Part shown: in pieces, positions 1 through 10,084 of the stretch
How the letters are laid out: each line of letters begins with the position of its first letter
How positions within the stretch are numbered: position 1 is the first letter of the stretch
DNA from: Epiperipatus broadwayi
Taxonomy: Eukaryota; Onychophora; Udeonychophora; Euonychophora; Peripatidae
Direction: 5' to 3'
Assembly (NCBI GenBank): GCA_028023455.1
Contig: JAQFVV010012397.1
Span: 1,954,501-2,018,500 of the forward strand
DNA: 64,000 nucleotides
The notes under the pieces: model-generated
Database searches by the model: none
What the model was told of the DNA's origin: nothing
The model's input: only the letters and a program-made list of their open reading frames with translations
Made by a program: the position numbers and the translations under genes

Positions 1-338
1 GAAAATGTCTTGAAGAAAATGCCAAATAAATGGTGCCTATTTATTAATAGCTCAAAGAAAAGTTTCAAATCTATCCTTTTAGGCAATGACAACATGTATA
101 GCATTTTCATTTTACCAATATAAAACAAGAATACAAGTCAATCTCTAATCTTGACAAGTATAAAGTATAGGAAGTATCAAAATCACTCTTCCCTCTATTT
201 ATATAGTTATGTATATAGTAATATATTTTATTTTAAAACAGGCAAAACTCTCCATACAGTAGTGCCACTCAGTGCAAGCCAGAATAATCAATGAATGCCA
301 GAAGGCTTGTGCATAAAATCGCTATCTAGTGCCTATTC

Positions 339-397
339 ATCCAATATCTCCAGATTAGTTTCTAGCTTGTGCTTTTCATCAGTGAGGAGCTTTGGAT
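339..397 (-). ncRNA. Degenerate hammerhead ribozyme, copy 1
   Basis: On the minus strand the order is: outer stem I strand AUCCAA (397-392), internal loop, inner stem I strand UCCUCA (388-383), the intact core CUGAUGA (382-376), a short stem II hairpin with loop ACA, GAAA (362-359), then UAAUC, then UGGAGA and UUGGAU closing stem I. The outer helix AUCCAA/UUGGAU is perfect. The inner helix has one mismatch. The base that should be G in stem III (ACUAGU in other copies) is A here, so this copy is probably inactive. Other copies supply the consensus. Confidence 0.65.
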
Positions 398-791
398 CTG
401 AGGGCAATGTACCTAGATTTTAAGATCTAATTCAACTCTCTAGCAGCCATCTTTTATCTCTACTTACACAAAACTATGAGAGTATAATCGAAAATCATAA
501 TATTTTCAATCCAAGCTCATTAGCTTATATAATCATATAGGTCTGAACTCAGTTCAGTACCCATACCCTTTGGTGTCTTTGGTTCTTTAATAACCATAGA
601 CACCACTATCCTATTAGGCAGTATTGGTAATAAACCACCAAATATCACATGGTCATCATTTCTTATGCTTGCTCATAACTGTTATTAAAACATGCAAAAC
701 TCTTCGTACGGTAGTGCCACTCAATGCAAACCAGAATAATCAATGAAATTTCAGAAGGCTTGTGCATAAAATCATTATCTAGTGCCTACTC

Positions 792-850
792 ATCCAATAC
801 CCCCAGACTAGTTTCTAGCTTGTGGCTTTTATCAGTGAGGAGCCTTGGAT
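792..850 (-). ncRNA. Degenerate hammerhead ribozyme, copy 2
   Basis: The architecture matches copy 1. The outer stem I is AUCCAA/UUGGAU, the inner stem I is UCCUCA/UGGGGG with G-U wobbles, GAAA is at 815-812, and stem III plus the cleavage site read ACUAGUC (812-806). The core reads CUGAUAA instead of CUGAUGA, changing the conserved G8. Stem II is a weak AGC/GCU hairpin with loop CACAA. The predicted cleavage would follow the C complementary to base 806. The core change suggests loss of activity. Confidence 0.65.
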
Positions 851-1079
851 CTGAGAGCACTGCATCTAGATCTTAAGATCTAATGCAACCCTCCAGCGGT
901 CACCTTTTATCTCTACTTAACTACAAAACTATGAGAATAAAATTGGAAAACACAATAATATTTTCAACCCAAGCTCATTAACTTATATAGTCATATAGAT
1001 CTGAACTCAGTTCAGTACTTATACATTTTGGTGTCTTTGTTTCTTTAGTAACCATAGCCACCACTATTCTATTAGGCAC

Positions 1080-1724
1080 AAGCTAGAAACTAGTCTGGGA
1101 TATTGGATGAGTAGGCACTAGATAGAGGTTTTATGCACATGTCTTCTGGCATCCATTGATTACTCTGGCTTGCACTGAGTGGTACTACTGTATGGAGAGT
1201 TTTGCCTATTTTAATAACAGTTATGAGCAAGCATAAGAAATGGCGATCATGTGATGTTTAGTGGTTTATTACCAATCCTGCCTAATAGAATAGTGGTAGC
1301 TATGGTTATTAAAGAACCAAAGACACCAAAGTGTATGATTGCTGAACTGAGTTCAGACCTACATGACTATATAAGGTAATGAGCTTGGATTAAAAATATT
1401 ATTGTGTTTTCAATTTTATTCTCATAATTGTGTAGTTAAATAGAGATAAAAGGTGTGATCTGAAGGATTGCATTAGATCCTAATGTCTAGGTGCAGTGCT
1501 GTCAGATACAAGGCTCCTCACTGATAAAATCCACAAGCTAGAAACTAGTCTGGGGCTATTGAATGAATATGTACTAGATAGGGATTTTATGCACAAGCCT
1601 TCTGGCATCCATATTACTCTGGCTTGCACTGAGTAGCAATACTCTAAGGAGAGTTTTGCCCATTTTAATAACAGTTATGAGCAAGCATAAGAAATGGTGA
1701 TCATGTGATGTTTAGTGGTTATTT
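1080..1724 (+). repeat. Inverted copies of the 452-bp hammerhead repeat
   Basis: This is the same family as 236-1079 in the opposite orientation, about one and a half units long. It starts abruptly inside the hammerhead region (CAAGCTAGAAACTAGTCTGG near 1081). It then passes through a junction of repeat ends near 1200-1215 and on to a second hammerhead near 1506-1564. It ends around TGATGTTTAGTGG near 1722. Together with the upstream units this forms a large imperfect palindrome. Partial units joined tail to tail are a known arrangement for Penelope-like pLTRs, but unequal recombination could produce the same thing. Confidence 0.75.
1506..1564 (+). ncRNA. Degenerate hammerhead ribozyme, copy 3 (in inverted unit)
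   Basis: On the plus strand: AUACAA (1506-1511), GGC, UCCUCA (1515-1520), CUGAUAA (1521-1527), a short hairpin, GAAA (1541-1544), ACUAGUC (1544-1550), UGGGG (1551-1555) and UUGAAU (1559-1564). Inner stem I keeps five pairs. The outer stem has lost complementarity at two positions. The core carries the same CUGAUAA change as copy 2, so these two probably descend from one mutated template or were homogenised. Likely inactive. Confidence 0.6.
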
Positions 1725-1748
1725 TATTTTGTTCATTATATCATATCT

Positions 1749-1776
1749 CTGAAGAAGACTGCAGGGCAGTCAAAAC
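1749..1776 (+). other. Ribozyme-like hairpin CTGAAGAA-stem-AAAAC
   Basis: Immediately beyond the inverted hammerhead units the sequence reads CTGAAGAA, then GACTGC, AGG, GCAGTC, then AAAAC. The six-base arms GACTGC/GCAGTC are perfectly complementary. CTGANGA and (G)AAAC around a hairpin resemble the conserved parts of a hammerhead, but there is an extra A before the stem and A where G12 is expected. It could be the relic of a second, Penelope-type motif or an unrelated hairpin. Confidence 0.35.
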
Positions 1777-1799
1777 ATAAGGTGTATGTATATATGTAC

Positions 1800-3190
1800 A
1801 GTAAAGGATTTTGCTAAAAAGTGTTCGAAGTAGTTTGATAGAAAGTATCAATGAGCAATTTATGTTGATCCAAGGATAGTTAAATTTTCTCTTTAAAACT
1901 AGCAAGCAGATTATATGTAATATCTTTGCTTTTATGTCTTTGGTGCAGCAGAGTTAAACATGGCTACTGATTTTTAAAAAAAAGCTTTTGAAAAAAGATA
2001 GTGTTGAAATACAAAACATAATCAGGATATTTATGGTTGCCTGATACAAATAATTATGCCACCATCATGAATCAAGTTTAATCTGATGAAACAATGTGTG
2101 AAAGTTTTGATCAAAAACAAAAAAAAATTGATGGACTCTAAAATGATTCACATTTGATAAGTTCATAGGATGAGATTAAGTCTTGGAGATAATCTTCATT
2201 TGCTCTTACAAATCAAAAACTTTCCAAAAAATGTAAGACAGATCATTATTTTCAAATTTTAATAAGCTTGGATTTAACACAGATAAAATCACTTGGCTTG
2301 CTTTCCAAAAAAACTTGGTGATTTAAATGAAAAGCAAGGAGAAACATTTCATCAAGATATGGATAACAACATGATAGCAGATTGCTATTGGAACTTTTTA
2401 TTGGGATTGTCTGATAGATCATCGATTTAAAAAGATTTATAATAGAAATTTTTTATGCAGTGATTATCTGATATATTTTTTAATATAAAATTATGTTTTA
2501 GGTTGAATTAAAATGTTTTCTTATTATATATTTGTTTTAAATATTAGTAAGTTAAAATTAATAATAACAATTTTTGATATCACATTTCTAAGAATACTGA
2601 ATTTTGATGAATGAGCAGTTAGAACAGCGTATAAGATGGTTATGATATATCTCTTAAACTATGGCTGATATGGCAACACTGGTGTTATTTTAAGAATCAT
2701 CATCATCATAATGTTTATTGGTCAGTACAATTAACATTTTTCAAGTTATATATATATTATAAAAAAATATATGTAATATACAAACAAACAATTTACGATT
2801 AAATTTGTTTGTTTGTATATTACATATAATATTTTTTATAATGAGTATTATACTTTTACATTTATTATATGGAATTTTCATTCTTGAGTAAATTTTGGTT
2901 AATTAAAGAATGGCGGAAACAAAGCAAGAAGTTGATTCCTAAAAGCTGTAGATTATACTTTTTTAAAGTGTAAAATGTTTTGTATTTTTTTTAAATGCTG
3001 TAGTATTTGTTAGAATGGATGCCTCAGATTTTCTTCAAATAATGTGTTTAAAATTAAATAAATTATTTTGGACAATATAATGAGGCAATGAAAAAAAAAG
3101 AAATTTATGACATTAAAAAATATTTAATGGCTATTGAACATTTGATAAATATGAATTTTTTTTTTTTACTGTTAAATTATTTGTTTGTAT
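1800..3190. other. AT-rich non-coding stretch
   Basis: No plausible coding region, RNA gene or recognisable element was seen, apart from the foldback hairpin at 2757-2841. Short homopolymer runs and AT microsatellite sequence lead into the LTR element insertion point at 3207. Confidence 0.6.
2757..2841. repeat. Foldback hairpin, about 35-bp arms
   Basis: The left arm runs from TTATAAAAAAATATATG through CAAACAAACAA. The right arm is its near-exact reverse complement, running from TTGTTTGTTTG through ATTTTTTATAA. The spacer is only about a dozen bases. The arms are low complexity (A/T with CAAA repeats). It could be a tiny foldback or MITE relic, or a replication template-switch product. Confidence 0.6.
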
Positions 3191-4825
3191 ATATATATAT
3201 ATATATTGTACCGGGTCAAACTGCTGAAACCACCTACTTACATGTATATAAGTTTTAGCCGGTTTCAAACTCCTTCATAATACATTTATAATCTTATAAA
3301 GGTTACGTGAACGAACTGGCACGTTCGAGCAAAATGGGAGGTCTTATTGATAGCTTTAACTACCAACAATGGCCCATCTCAGCTGCTAGATTCAAATCCC
3401 TACTATCCAAACACTTTATTTGTTTCAGAGTAAACTCCAGGCACTAGCTATCTATTCAAAAGAATAAACAATGTCTTTGGTCAGTAGGCTCATAATCCAG
3501 CGCTCGAAACCATCCCATAAACTAGCCCAGTCTAATTTTAATCAGTAATAAATTATACAAAATTGGTGGTGGAAAGAATTAATAAAAGGTTGGTAAAAAG
3601 AATTGACTGACAAATAAAGTTTAAGTTTTAAAGACAATTTATTAACTAACATTAAATCATTTTAAACATTCTATAAATTTAATATAATACACACACATTT
3701 TAAATTAATATTTCTAGACTAATTTAAATATTCTTGTAGATTTTAATAATAGAACACTGGTATTTATCTGATTTATCTAATAACACTGATATAATGATCA
3801 TGCACATATTAACTCATAATAATAAAGCATTAATAGCATTTGAAACTTAAACACACATATCAATAGTTCATTTTATGTATAAGAGTTCATATAATTTGAA
3901 TCTTGAATATTTACAAATTACAGCGGTGGCTACTATGTATAAATAATAATAAATGTTTACCTAGGATTTTTGCGAATGGAGATATTGCTTGTTGTTGGCT
4001 GCTTCTGCTGCTTCTGATGGATTATATCTAACCAGTTACATTTAGATGTTTCTTGAAGAGATTTTATGTGAAACCATTTGCTTTATTCTTGAAGACAGTT
4101 GAATTTTTGACAGAGGATTTCTGAGTTGTTATGCAGACATTATTTCTCAGGCAGGTTTTGACGATCTTGTTGGACTAAAAAGGCTGGAGCACGAGCGTAT
4201 ATTTCCAAAAGCTGCTCAACAATGCATGTTTGTTTCTGGATTCATAATAGAAATGCACTGTTATCTCAAACTGGAACAAGACTGTCACTGCAAACTAGAC
4301 TGAATAAAACTCTTAACTGATTGTCTGATAAAATATTCCGTATTTATACCGATGAAGTGTTTTCCTTTTGATATCCTCCAGCAAATATCTGTTGTCAACA
4401 TTCTTTAGCAATTAATCCTAAGACAATGTGTTTTTTGATTGATTGTTTAATCAGTAGTAGCTATTTCCAAACGTGTTGTTTTCATATCTTTAATTAGTAG
4501 CGCACCGCTATGTTTTTTTTAAATACATTTTTCATTTATTTATAATATTTAATACTGATACATTTTTTTTACATTCGCACGCACATATATAATTTTACTC
4601 TACACATCAAAACTAGTTTTAAGATTATTTTTCTTCTTTAATTTAAATGAAGAGATTTATATATTTTTTCAAAGCTTTTAAATTGTATTTCACTAATAAT
4701 AATAAACTCTTTACTTCCTTTTTTATAAAACCTTCAGTTTAACTTTAAGAAACCCCCTTCCCACTTTAAATCAATGATTTTTCAACTTTTATTTCAAACT
4801 CTTTTGCGAAAGATTTTTTTGTTTT

Positions 4826-4837
4826 AATGATTTTTTT
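4826..4837 (+). repeat. LINE target-site duplication, left
   Basis: AATGATTTTTTT, matched by 8323-8334. The unoccupied homologous site in the other LTR (12906-12917) reads AATAATTTTTTT, confirming that these bases belong to the LTR. Confidence 0.85.
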
Positions 4838-7800
4838 TCTGGGAATAAGGCATGGGTCCCATGCCACCCAGAGCATCCCCAGGTTGCGGATAGGGGCATG
4901 GCCTTCAGATATGAAGGTTAGCTGCGAATAAGCAGAGTACTGTAAATAAGCAGTCGCTGACAATGGGACAACATTCACTATCAGGAAGTGGTGAAGGAGA
5001 CAGTGGCGTGTTTACTTCTATAAAGTGCCACAATTCCTATGATGGTGGATGTATAATGGAGAGTGTTGACCGCCATTAAATAAGTCAACACCCCGCTGGG
5101 TGCTGGGTCAGCAATGGCATTTCTTCCAAGTCAGCGGAAGATCACTAGAGGTGACAATGATGAGGAGGAAGCAGTAGTTGGATTTTCATTTTATGGGATT
5201 TGGCTAGTGCACTAAGCCTATTATAGAGGTTATTGCTGGGCAAAGAAGGCAATGGGAAACCACTTTGTCTTATAATTCCCTTGTTTTATTATGAGTATGT
5301 CTACAGGAATCATTACGTTTGGTGTTGAGACCTTAGTTAAGAATAACTTTGGTGTCTTGCCCGGCAGGAGTGGACATGAGGCTACTCAGGTCATCAACCT
5401 GTGAAATCCTCATAAATATAATTCATTGAGAGGGGATACACTGAGAATTGGAACGTGGAATGTTAGATCTTTGAGGAAAGGTGGGAAATTGGAGAATTTG
5501 AAAAGAGAGTTGAATTTGAATAATATTGATGTAATGGGATTAAGTGAAGTGAGGTGGGAGGGATGTGGAGAAGTAAGTAGTGGAGATGTAAAGTTGTTTT
5601 ATTCAGGTGGTGATAGGTCAATTAATGGAGTTGGCATTGCTGTGAGGAAGAAAATATGGAATAGCGTGGCAAAGGTTGATGGTATTAATGATTGATGGTG
5701 ATGAGAATAAATGCAAGTCCTAGGGATTTGGTAATTATACAAGTTTATATGCCAACTAGTACTCATGATGATAGTGAAATTGATGAAATGTATGAGAAGA
5801 TAGAAGAAAGTATTCAATGTGAAAGAAAAAATGCATGTATATTGCTATTGGGAGATTGGAATGCTGTTGTGGGGAAAGGTAGGGAAGAGAAAATTGTTGG
5901 AAATTATGGTATTGGAAAAAGAAATGAAAGGGGTAGTCGACTTGTACAATTTTGTAAAGAGAATGGGTTTGTCATTGCAAATACTTGCTTTAAAAATCAT
6001 ATTAGAAGATTGTATACATGGAAAGCTCCAGGTAACAAAGAACATTATCAAATTGATTATATACTGATTCAGAATAGATATAAGAATGCTGTTAAGGGTT
6101 CACATGCTTTTCCAGGTGCTGATATAGATTCGGATCATAATTTGGTGATGGCTAAATTAAAGTTAAGTTTAAAAAGAATTAAAAGAGGGAAAAGATACAC
6201 AAGATGGGACTTGGATAAATTGAGACAAATGGAAAAAGGAAAATTTGGTTTAATATGTGAAAATGAATCTAAAAGAATTGTTCAGGATGGGAACTATATT
6301 AATAGCTCTGATGAGTGTTGGAATAGAATTAAAGAGGGATTCTTGAAAATAGCAAAAAATGAAATAGGTATTATTCGTGCAAGAAAAGCTAAAAGACCTT
6401 GGATAACTGAAGGTATGTTGGAAAAGATGGAAGTGCGGAGATGGTGGAAGAATGTAAATACTGAGGAAGGGCAAAAGGAATATAGGAAATTTAATAATGA
6501 ATTAAGAAGAGAAACAGATTTAGCAAAAGAAAAGTAGTTGGAGCAAGAATGTAAAGAGATAGAAAGGTTTCAACAGATGAAAAGATATGATCTAGCATTT
6601 GATAGAATACAAAGTATTTCTTGGGAGAAAAAGACATGGGTAGCAAGTGAGATTGCGGATAAGAATGGAAGAAGATTAACCAATAGTAATGATATATTAA
6701 AAAGATGGGAAGAATATATTCGGTATCTGTTTAGTAGAGGAAATAATTTAATTAGTTATGAACTTGAAAATGAAGAAGATGCTGCAATGGATGATAGAAG
6801 TATGGACATACTGCCAGATGAAGTAAGAAAGGCAATCGCACAAATGAAGAATGGTAAGGCTATTGGATTTGATGCAGTACCTATAGAATTTTTGAGAGAA
6901 ATGGGAGAATTTACTATGAAGGAAATAGTTGGACTTTGCAATTTGATATATAATAGTGGAGTTTGGCCTGAAGATTTTTTAAGAACTATAGTGATTCCAA
7001 TTGCTAAAAAGAAGAAAGCTGTTAAATGTGAAGAGTATAGGACAATAAGTGTATTGTCTCATGATTCTAAGGTGTTATTGAGGATTTTAACTCAAAGGAT
7101 TTATGGGAAGGTTGACTATTATATTGCTGAAGAACAGTTTGGTTTTCGGAAAGGGAAAAGCACAAGAGATGCTATTGGTATTGTTAGGACAATTGCAGAA
7201 AGATATATTGAAAGAGATAAAGGAATTGGTATATGTTTTGTAGATTTAGAAAAGGCATTTGATAGAGTAAGCTGGAATAAACTGATGTCTATCTTAAGAG
7301 ATAAAGGAGTATTCTGGAAAGAAAGATGATTGATATGGAATATGTATAATGGGCAAAGAATAAGAGTTAGATTTGGATGTAATGAGACTGATGAAGTGAA
7401 TATAGAAAGTGGAGTTAGGCAAGGATGTAGTATGTCACCTGTTTTGTTTAATTTTTATTTAGAAGATATGATAAATAATTATTTGGACTGTGGAGGAGCA
7501 AATGTTGGAGGGAGAGTAATAAAGTGTATAAGATTTGCAGATGATATGGCTCTTATTGCTGAGGAAGAAAAGGATCTTCAGAATATGTTGAATAAATTGG
7601 AAGAAGGATGTATGGCATATGGAATGAAGATTAATATTGAAAAGACTAAGTGTTTATGGATAGGGAGAGATGCAAAAAGACTGCAAATTGGAATCCATGA
7701 TGACATGGTGCAGCAGGTGAAGGGATTTAGATATTTGGGTTGTTGTTTGAGTGAGGATGGAAGAAGTGAAGATGAAGTTAAAAGAAGAATAGCATTGGCA

Positions 7801-8322
7801 AAGGTGACATTTGTAAAAAGAAAGAAGATATTCTGTGGACCTATGGAAAGAGAATTAAGGAAAAGATTAATTAAATGTTATGTGTGGAGTGTATTAATGT
7901 ATGGTTGTGAGACATGGACATTGAGTAATAGAATTAAGAAACGACTGGAAGCTTTTGAGATGTGGACATGAAAAAAAATGGAAAAAATCAGTTGGGTGAA
8001 TAAAATAACAAATGAAGAAGTTTTGAAAAGAGTTAATGAGGAAAGAAGATTGATTGAAAGTATCAAAGAGAGAAAGAGAAACTGGATTGGACATATACTA
8101 AGAAAAGATTATAGTTTAATGAAAGATGTTTTGGAAGGAATGGTGAGTGGAAATAAAAAGAAAGGATGGAAGAGATTGACATTATTGGATGATATACGAG
8201 ATGGAAGGGGTTATGTGGAATTGAGAAAGTGGGCAAGGAAGAGAATGGAATGGAAGAATGGATGAACTGATGTAGTGACTACTCTCTGGACCTGTCTATT
8301 GGACAGACTACTATTGATGATG
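4838..8322 (+). mobile_element. Full-length but inactivated APE-type LINE, RTE-like
   Basis: A 3.5-kb non-LTR retrotransposon inserted into the 3' LTR. It is bounded by a 12-bp target duplication, AATGATTTTTTT, at 4826-4837 and 8323-8334. About 590 bases of GC-richer leader precede the coding region, and the element ends with a short TGATGATGAATGA-like tail. The coding region holds an endonuclease and a reverse transcriptase, broken by one frameshift and three stops. Protein style (GTWNVRSL, SEVRW, GVRQGCSMSP, GHILRK) is like the RTE-type elements often annotated as craniofacial-development-protein-2-like. Clade is by recognition, not by phylogeny. Confidence 0.85.
5426..8265 (+). pseudogene. 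LINE endonuclease-reverse transcriptase, broken ORF
   Basis: The product would nick target DNA and reverse-transcribe LINE RNA. The endonuclease starts with GTWNVRSL near 5449, then SEVRW, the catalytic GDWN near 5852, DYIL and DSDHN near 6130. The reverse transcriptase follows with FVDLEKAFDRV (7238-7270), GVRQGCSMSP (7412-7441) and FADDM near 7543. The C-terminal region contains GHILRKD. Breaks: a one-base frame change at about 5692, then in-frame stops at 6535 (TAG), 7327 (TGA) and 7969 (TGA). No in-frame ATG lies between the upstream TGA at 5402 and the endonuclease, so the original start is lost or non-AUG. This copy cannot make the full protein. Confidence 0.85.
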
Positions 8323-8334
8323 AATGATTTTTTT
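8323..8334 (+). repeat. LINE target-site duplication, right
   Basis: AATGATTTTTTT again, followed by ACGACAAAATTATTTT, which continues the LTR exactly as ATGACAAAATTATTTT does in the intact copy. Confidence 0.85.
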
Positions 8335-8380
8335 ACGACAAAATTATTTTATATACATGTGCCAATTTAGCCTTGGCACA

Positions 8381-10084
8381 TTACACCCCCCTCCGTTTTA
8401 GAATAAAATGCATCATTTTTGACCATTTTATCTCTTGCAATTTTAATTCTTGACTCTAAAGATTTACTAATTTATTAACTTAGATAATTCCTACACATGT
8501 GTATACGTGCAGCATAATTCTACACTTACTAATATTCTAGATATCGAGTTATTACTGGACTTGCTTACAGGGAATCTATAATAAATAAATCCCTTTTTGC
8601 ATGCATCATAAGGTGCAGCAGTACCAAGAAAATAACCTAAAAGGATATCTGGATAAATACATTTAAGATACTCATCATAAGGTATCGTATTTACCGAATA
8701 TTACCAGTGTATGTGCGCGTATATACACATGTATACTTACACACTCTTAATACACCTTAGATTGACTTTATATTTATATTTACCTTTCAATATTATTTTT
8801 AAAAACACATGAACATTACTTACACTATTTATTTATATTACAATATTATTTATAACCCTTAAGAAACATTATTTAAAATATTTATTTACACTAATCTTAT
8901 AATATTATTTTTAAATCATTATGAACATCTTTATTTAACATGCATGTATTCAATAAAAAAAAATTGATTAGTTTATTATGAGTCATTCTTCATTATTATT
9001 TACTATAGATTTATTTACTCTTATTTATTTAACTTGATTTTATCGATTTTATTTTAACTATTTGACCTACTTATTTATTTATGAACATTTTTTTTAATTA
9101 ATATGTGCGTTGATCACTTTTCCCCAAGTATTGACCACTTCAAATTCTTATTTTTCTAGAGTGCATTTTTCGTTTTTATTTTCATCATTAGGTAATAGCT
9201 GTAATGTTAAGAGAAGTAGGCAGCAAAGTATAAGGCAATTCAAACACACAGATAGATTTTGTGCTGATTTAAACCAACTTTTAATTTCTTGTGGAAGTCG
9301 TGACTACAGCATGGGCATTTTTGTGCACAACGGATCATGAACAGGGACTTTAAGATTGTGAATGGCAGGACTATCTCTACTGCACATTCGACTTACTAAA
9401 ATATTTATTTTATTCGGTTACTGGGAATTTTTCCTCCAGATTTATTAACTTTTATATGCCAGGACTTTTCTACTGGTGCATCATCATCAGTATTATTTAT
9501 TCTTCGCACTACCCATCTGTAGAACAAAGTCATTGCAAGAAGAGGCTTAATCCAACAAAAGTCAGGCCTGGAATTTATATCCTTGCCCAAATACTCGCAC
9601 ACACCTCAATCATAATTTAATACACTTTTTTTTTAAATTTTATTTGATAATGTTTTATTTCCATTAATACGTTCATTATACACATTTATTTCATTTTTAT
9701 TTTTAAAGCGTTATTTTTACTCTCTTTTTTAAAAAAAAAAAAAAACATTTTCATTTTGCTTGTCTATTTTGATTTACACATTTATTTTATTTGCGTCATG
9801 CTCCGCTATGTTCTAGACTTATGAGCTGGGATATCAATATAATCGATAAGACATGATCGAGGGTTTTGACATAAATCGTTGTATCGTTGCTTTGACATTT
9901 TGAAAACTCTAAGATTGTTATTTTATTTTACTAAGAATAACTTTAATCATTTTTAATTATTCAAACTAACTTGATACTCGTTTTTACATTTATTTCCTTA
10001 AACTTTGTTAAACATTTTCCATCATTCCGAGTCCATGGTCATTAATACTAGGTCAAGCCGGCGAATCCGTCAGATTACATATTT
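8381..10084. other. Internal region of LTR element, apparently non-coding
   Basis: This part of the element lies between the gag-like ORF and the 3' LTR, where an autonomous element would carry pol. Only short open frames of 60-80 codons occur, without recognisable motifs. It is AT-rich and seems to be a deletion or replacement of pol. Confidence 0.6.
8384..8394 (-). promoter_or_regulatory. Polypurine tract next to the 3' LTR
   Basis: Read on the minus strand the sequence is GGAGGGGGGTG, three bases before the LTR start TGTGCC. A purine tract at this position primes plus-strand DNA synthesis in LTR retroelements. It is one of the main arguments that the element is transcribed from the minus strand. 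Confidence 0.75.

Larger units (their letters stand above)
236..1079 (-). repeat. Hammerhead-bearing 452-bp tandem repeat, two head-to-tail units
   Basis: Two tandem copies of one unit are visible. The phrase GCAAAACTCT recurs at about 242 and 694, giving a period of 452 bp. Each unit contains the near-palindrome CTGAACTCAGTTCAG and, read on the minus strand, a hammerhead-like core (described separately), so minus is taken as the sense strand. The second unit stops near 1079, where the sequence switches to inverted copies. Related units lie at 46.4 kb and 55.3 kb. Tandem and inverted non-coding units carrying a hammerhead are typical of metazoan retrozymes and of Penelope-like element pLTRs. 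No protein coding is seen in the unit. Confidence 0.8.
3207..8380 (-). repeat. 3' LTR of the LTR element, split by a LINE
   Basis: The sequences 3207-4837 and 8335-8380 together match the other LTR (11280-12963) along their length with scattered substitutions and small indels, a few percent by eye. Removing the inserted LINE and one copy of its target duplication leaves 1,677 bp, against 1,684 bp for the intact copy. On the minus strand the LTR starts with the hairpin TGTGCCAA...TTGGCACA followed closely by TATATAAAA, a plausible TATA box. Confidence 0.85.

Noticed and set aside
5599-7000. Several minus-strand open frames over the first LINE
   Set aside because: They lie antisense to clear reverse transcriptase and endonuclease motifs and have no recognisable content.
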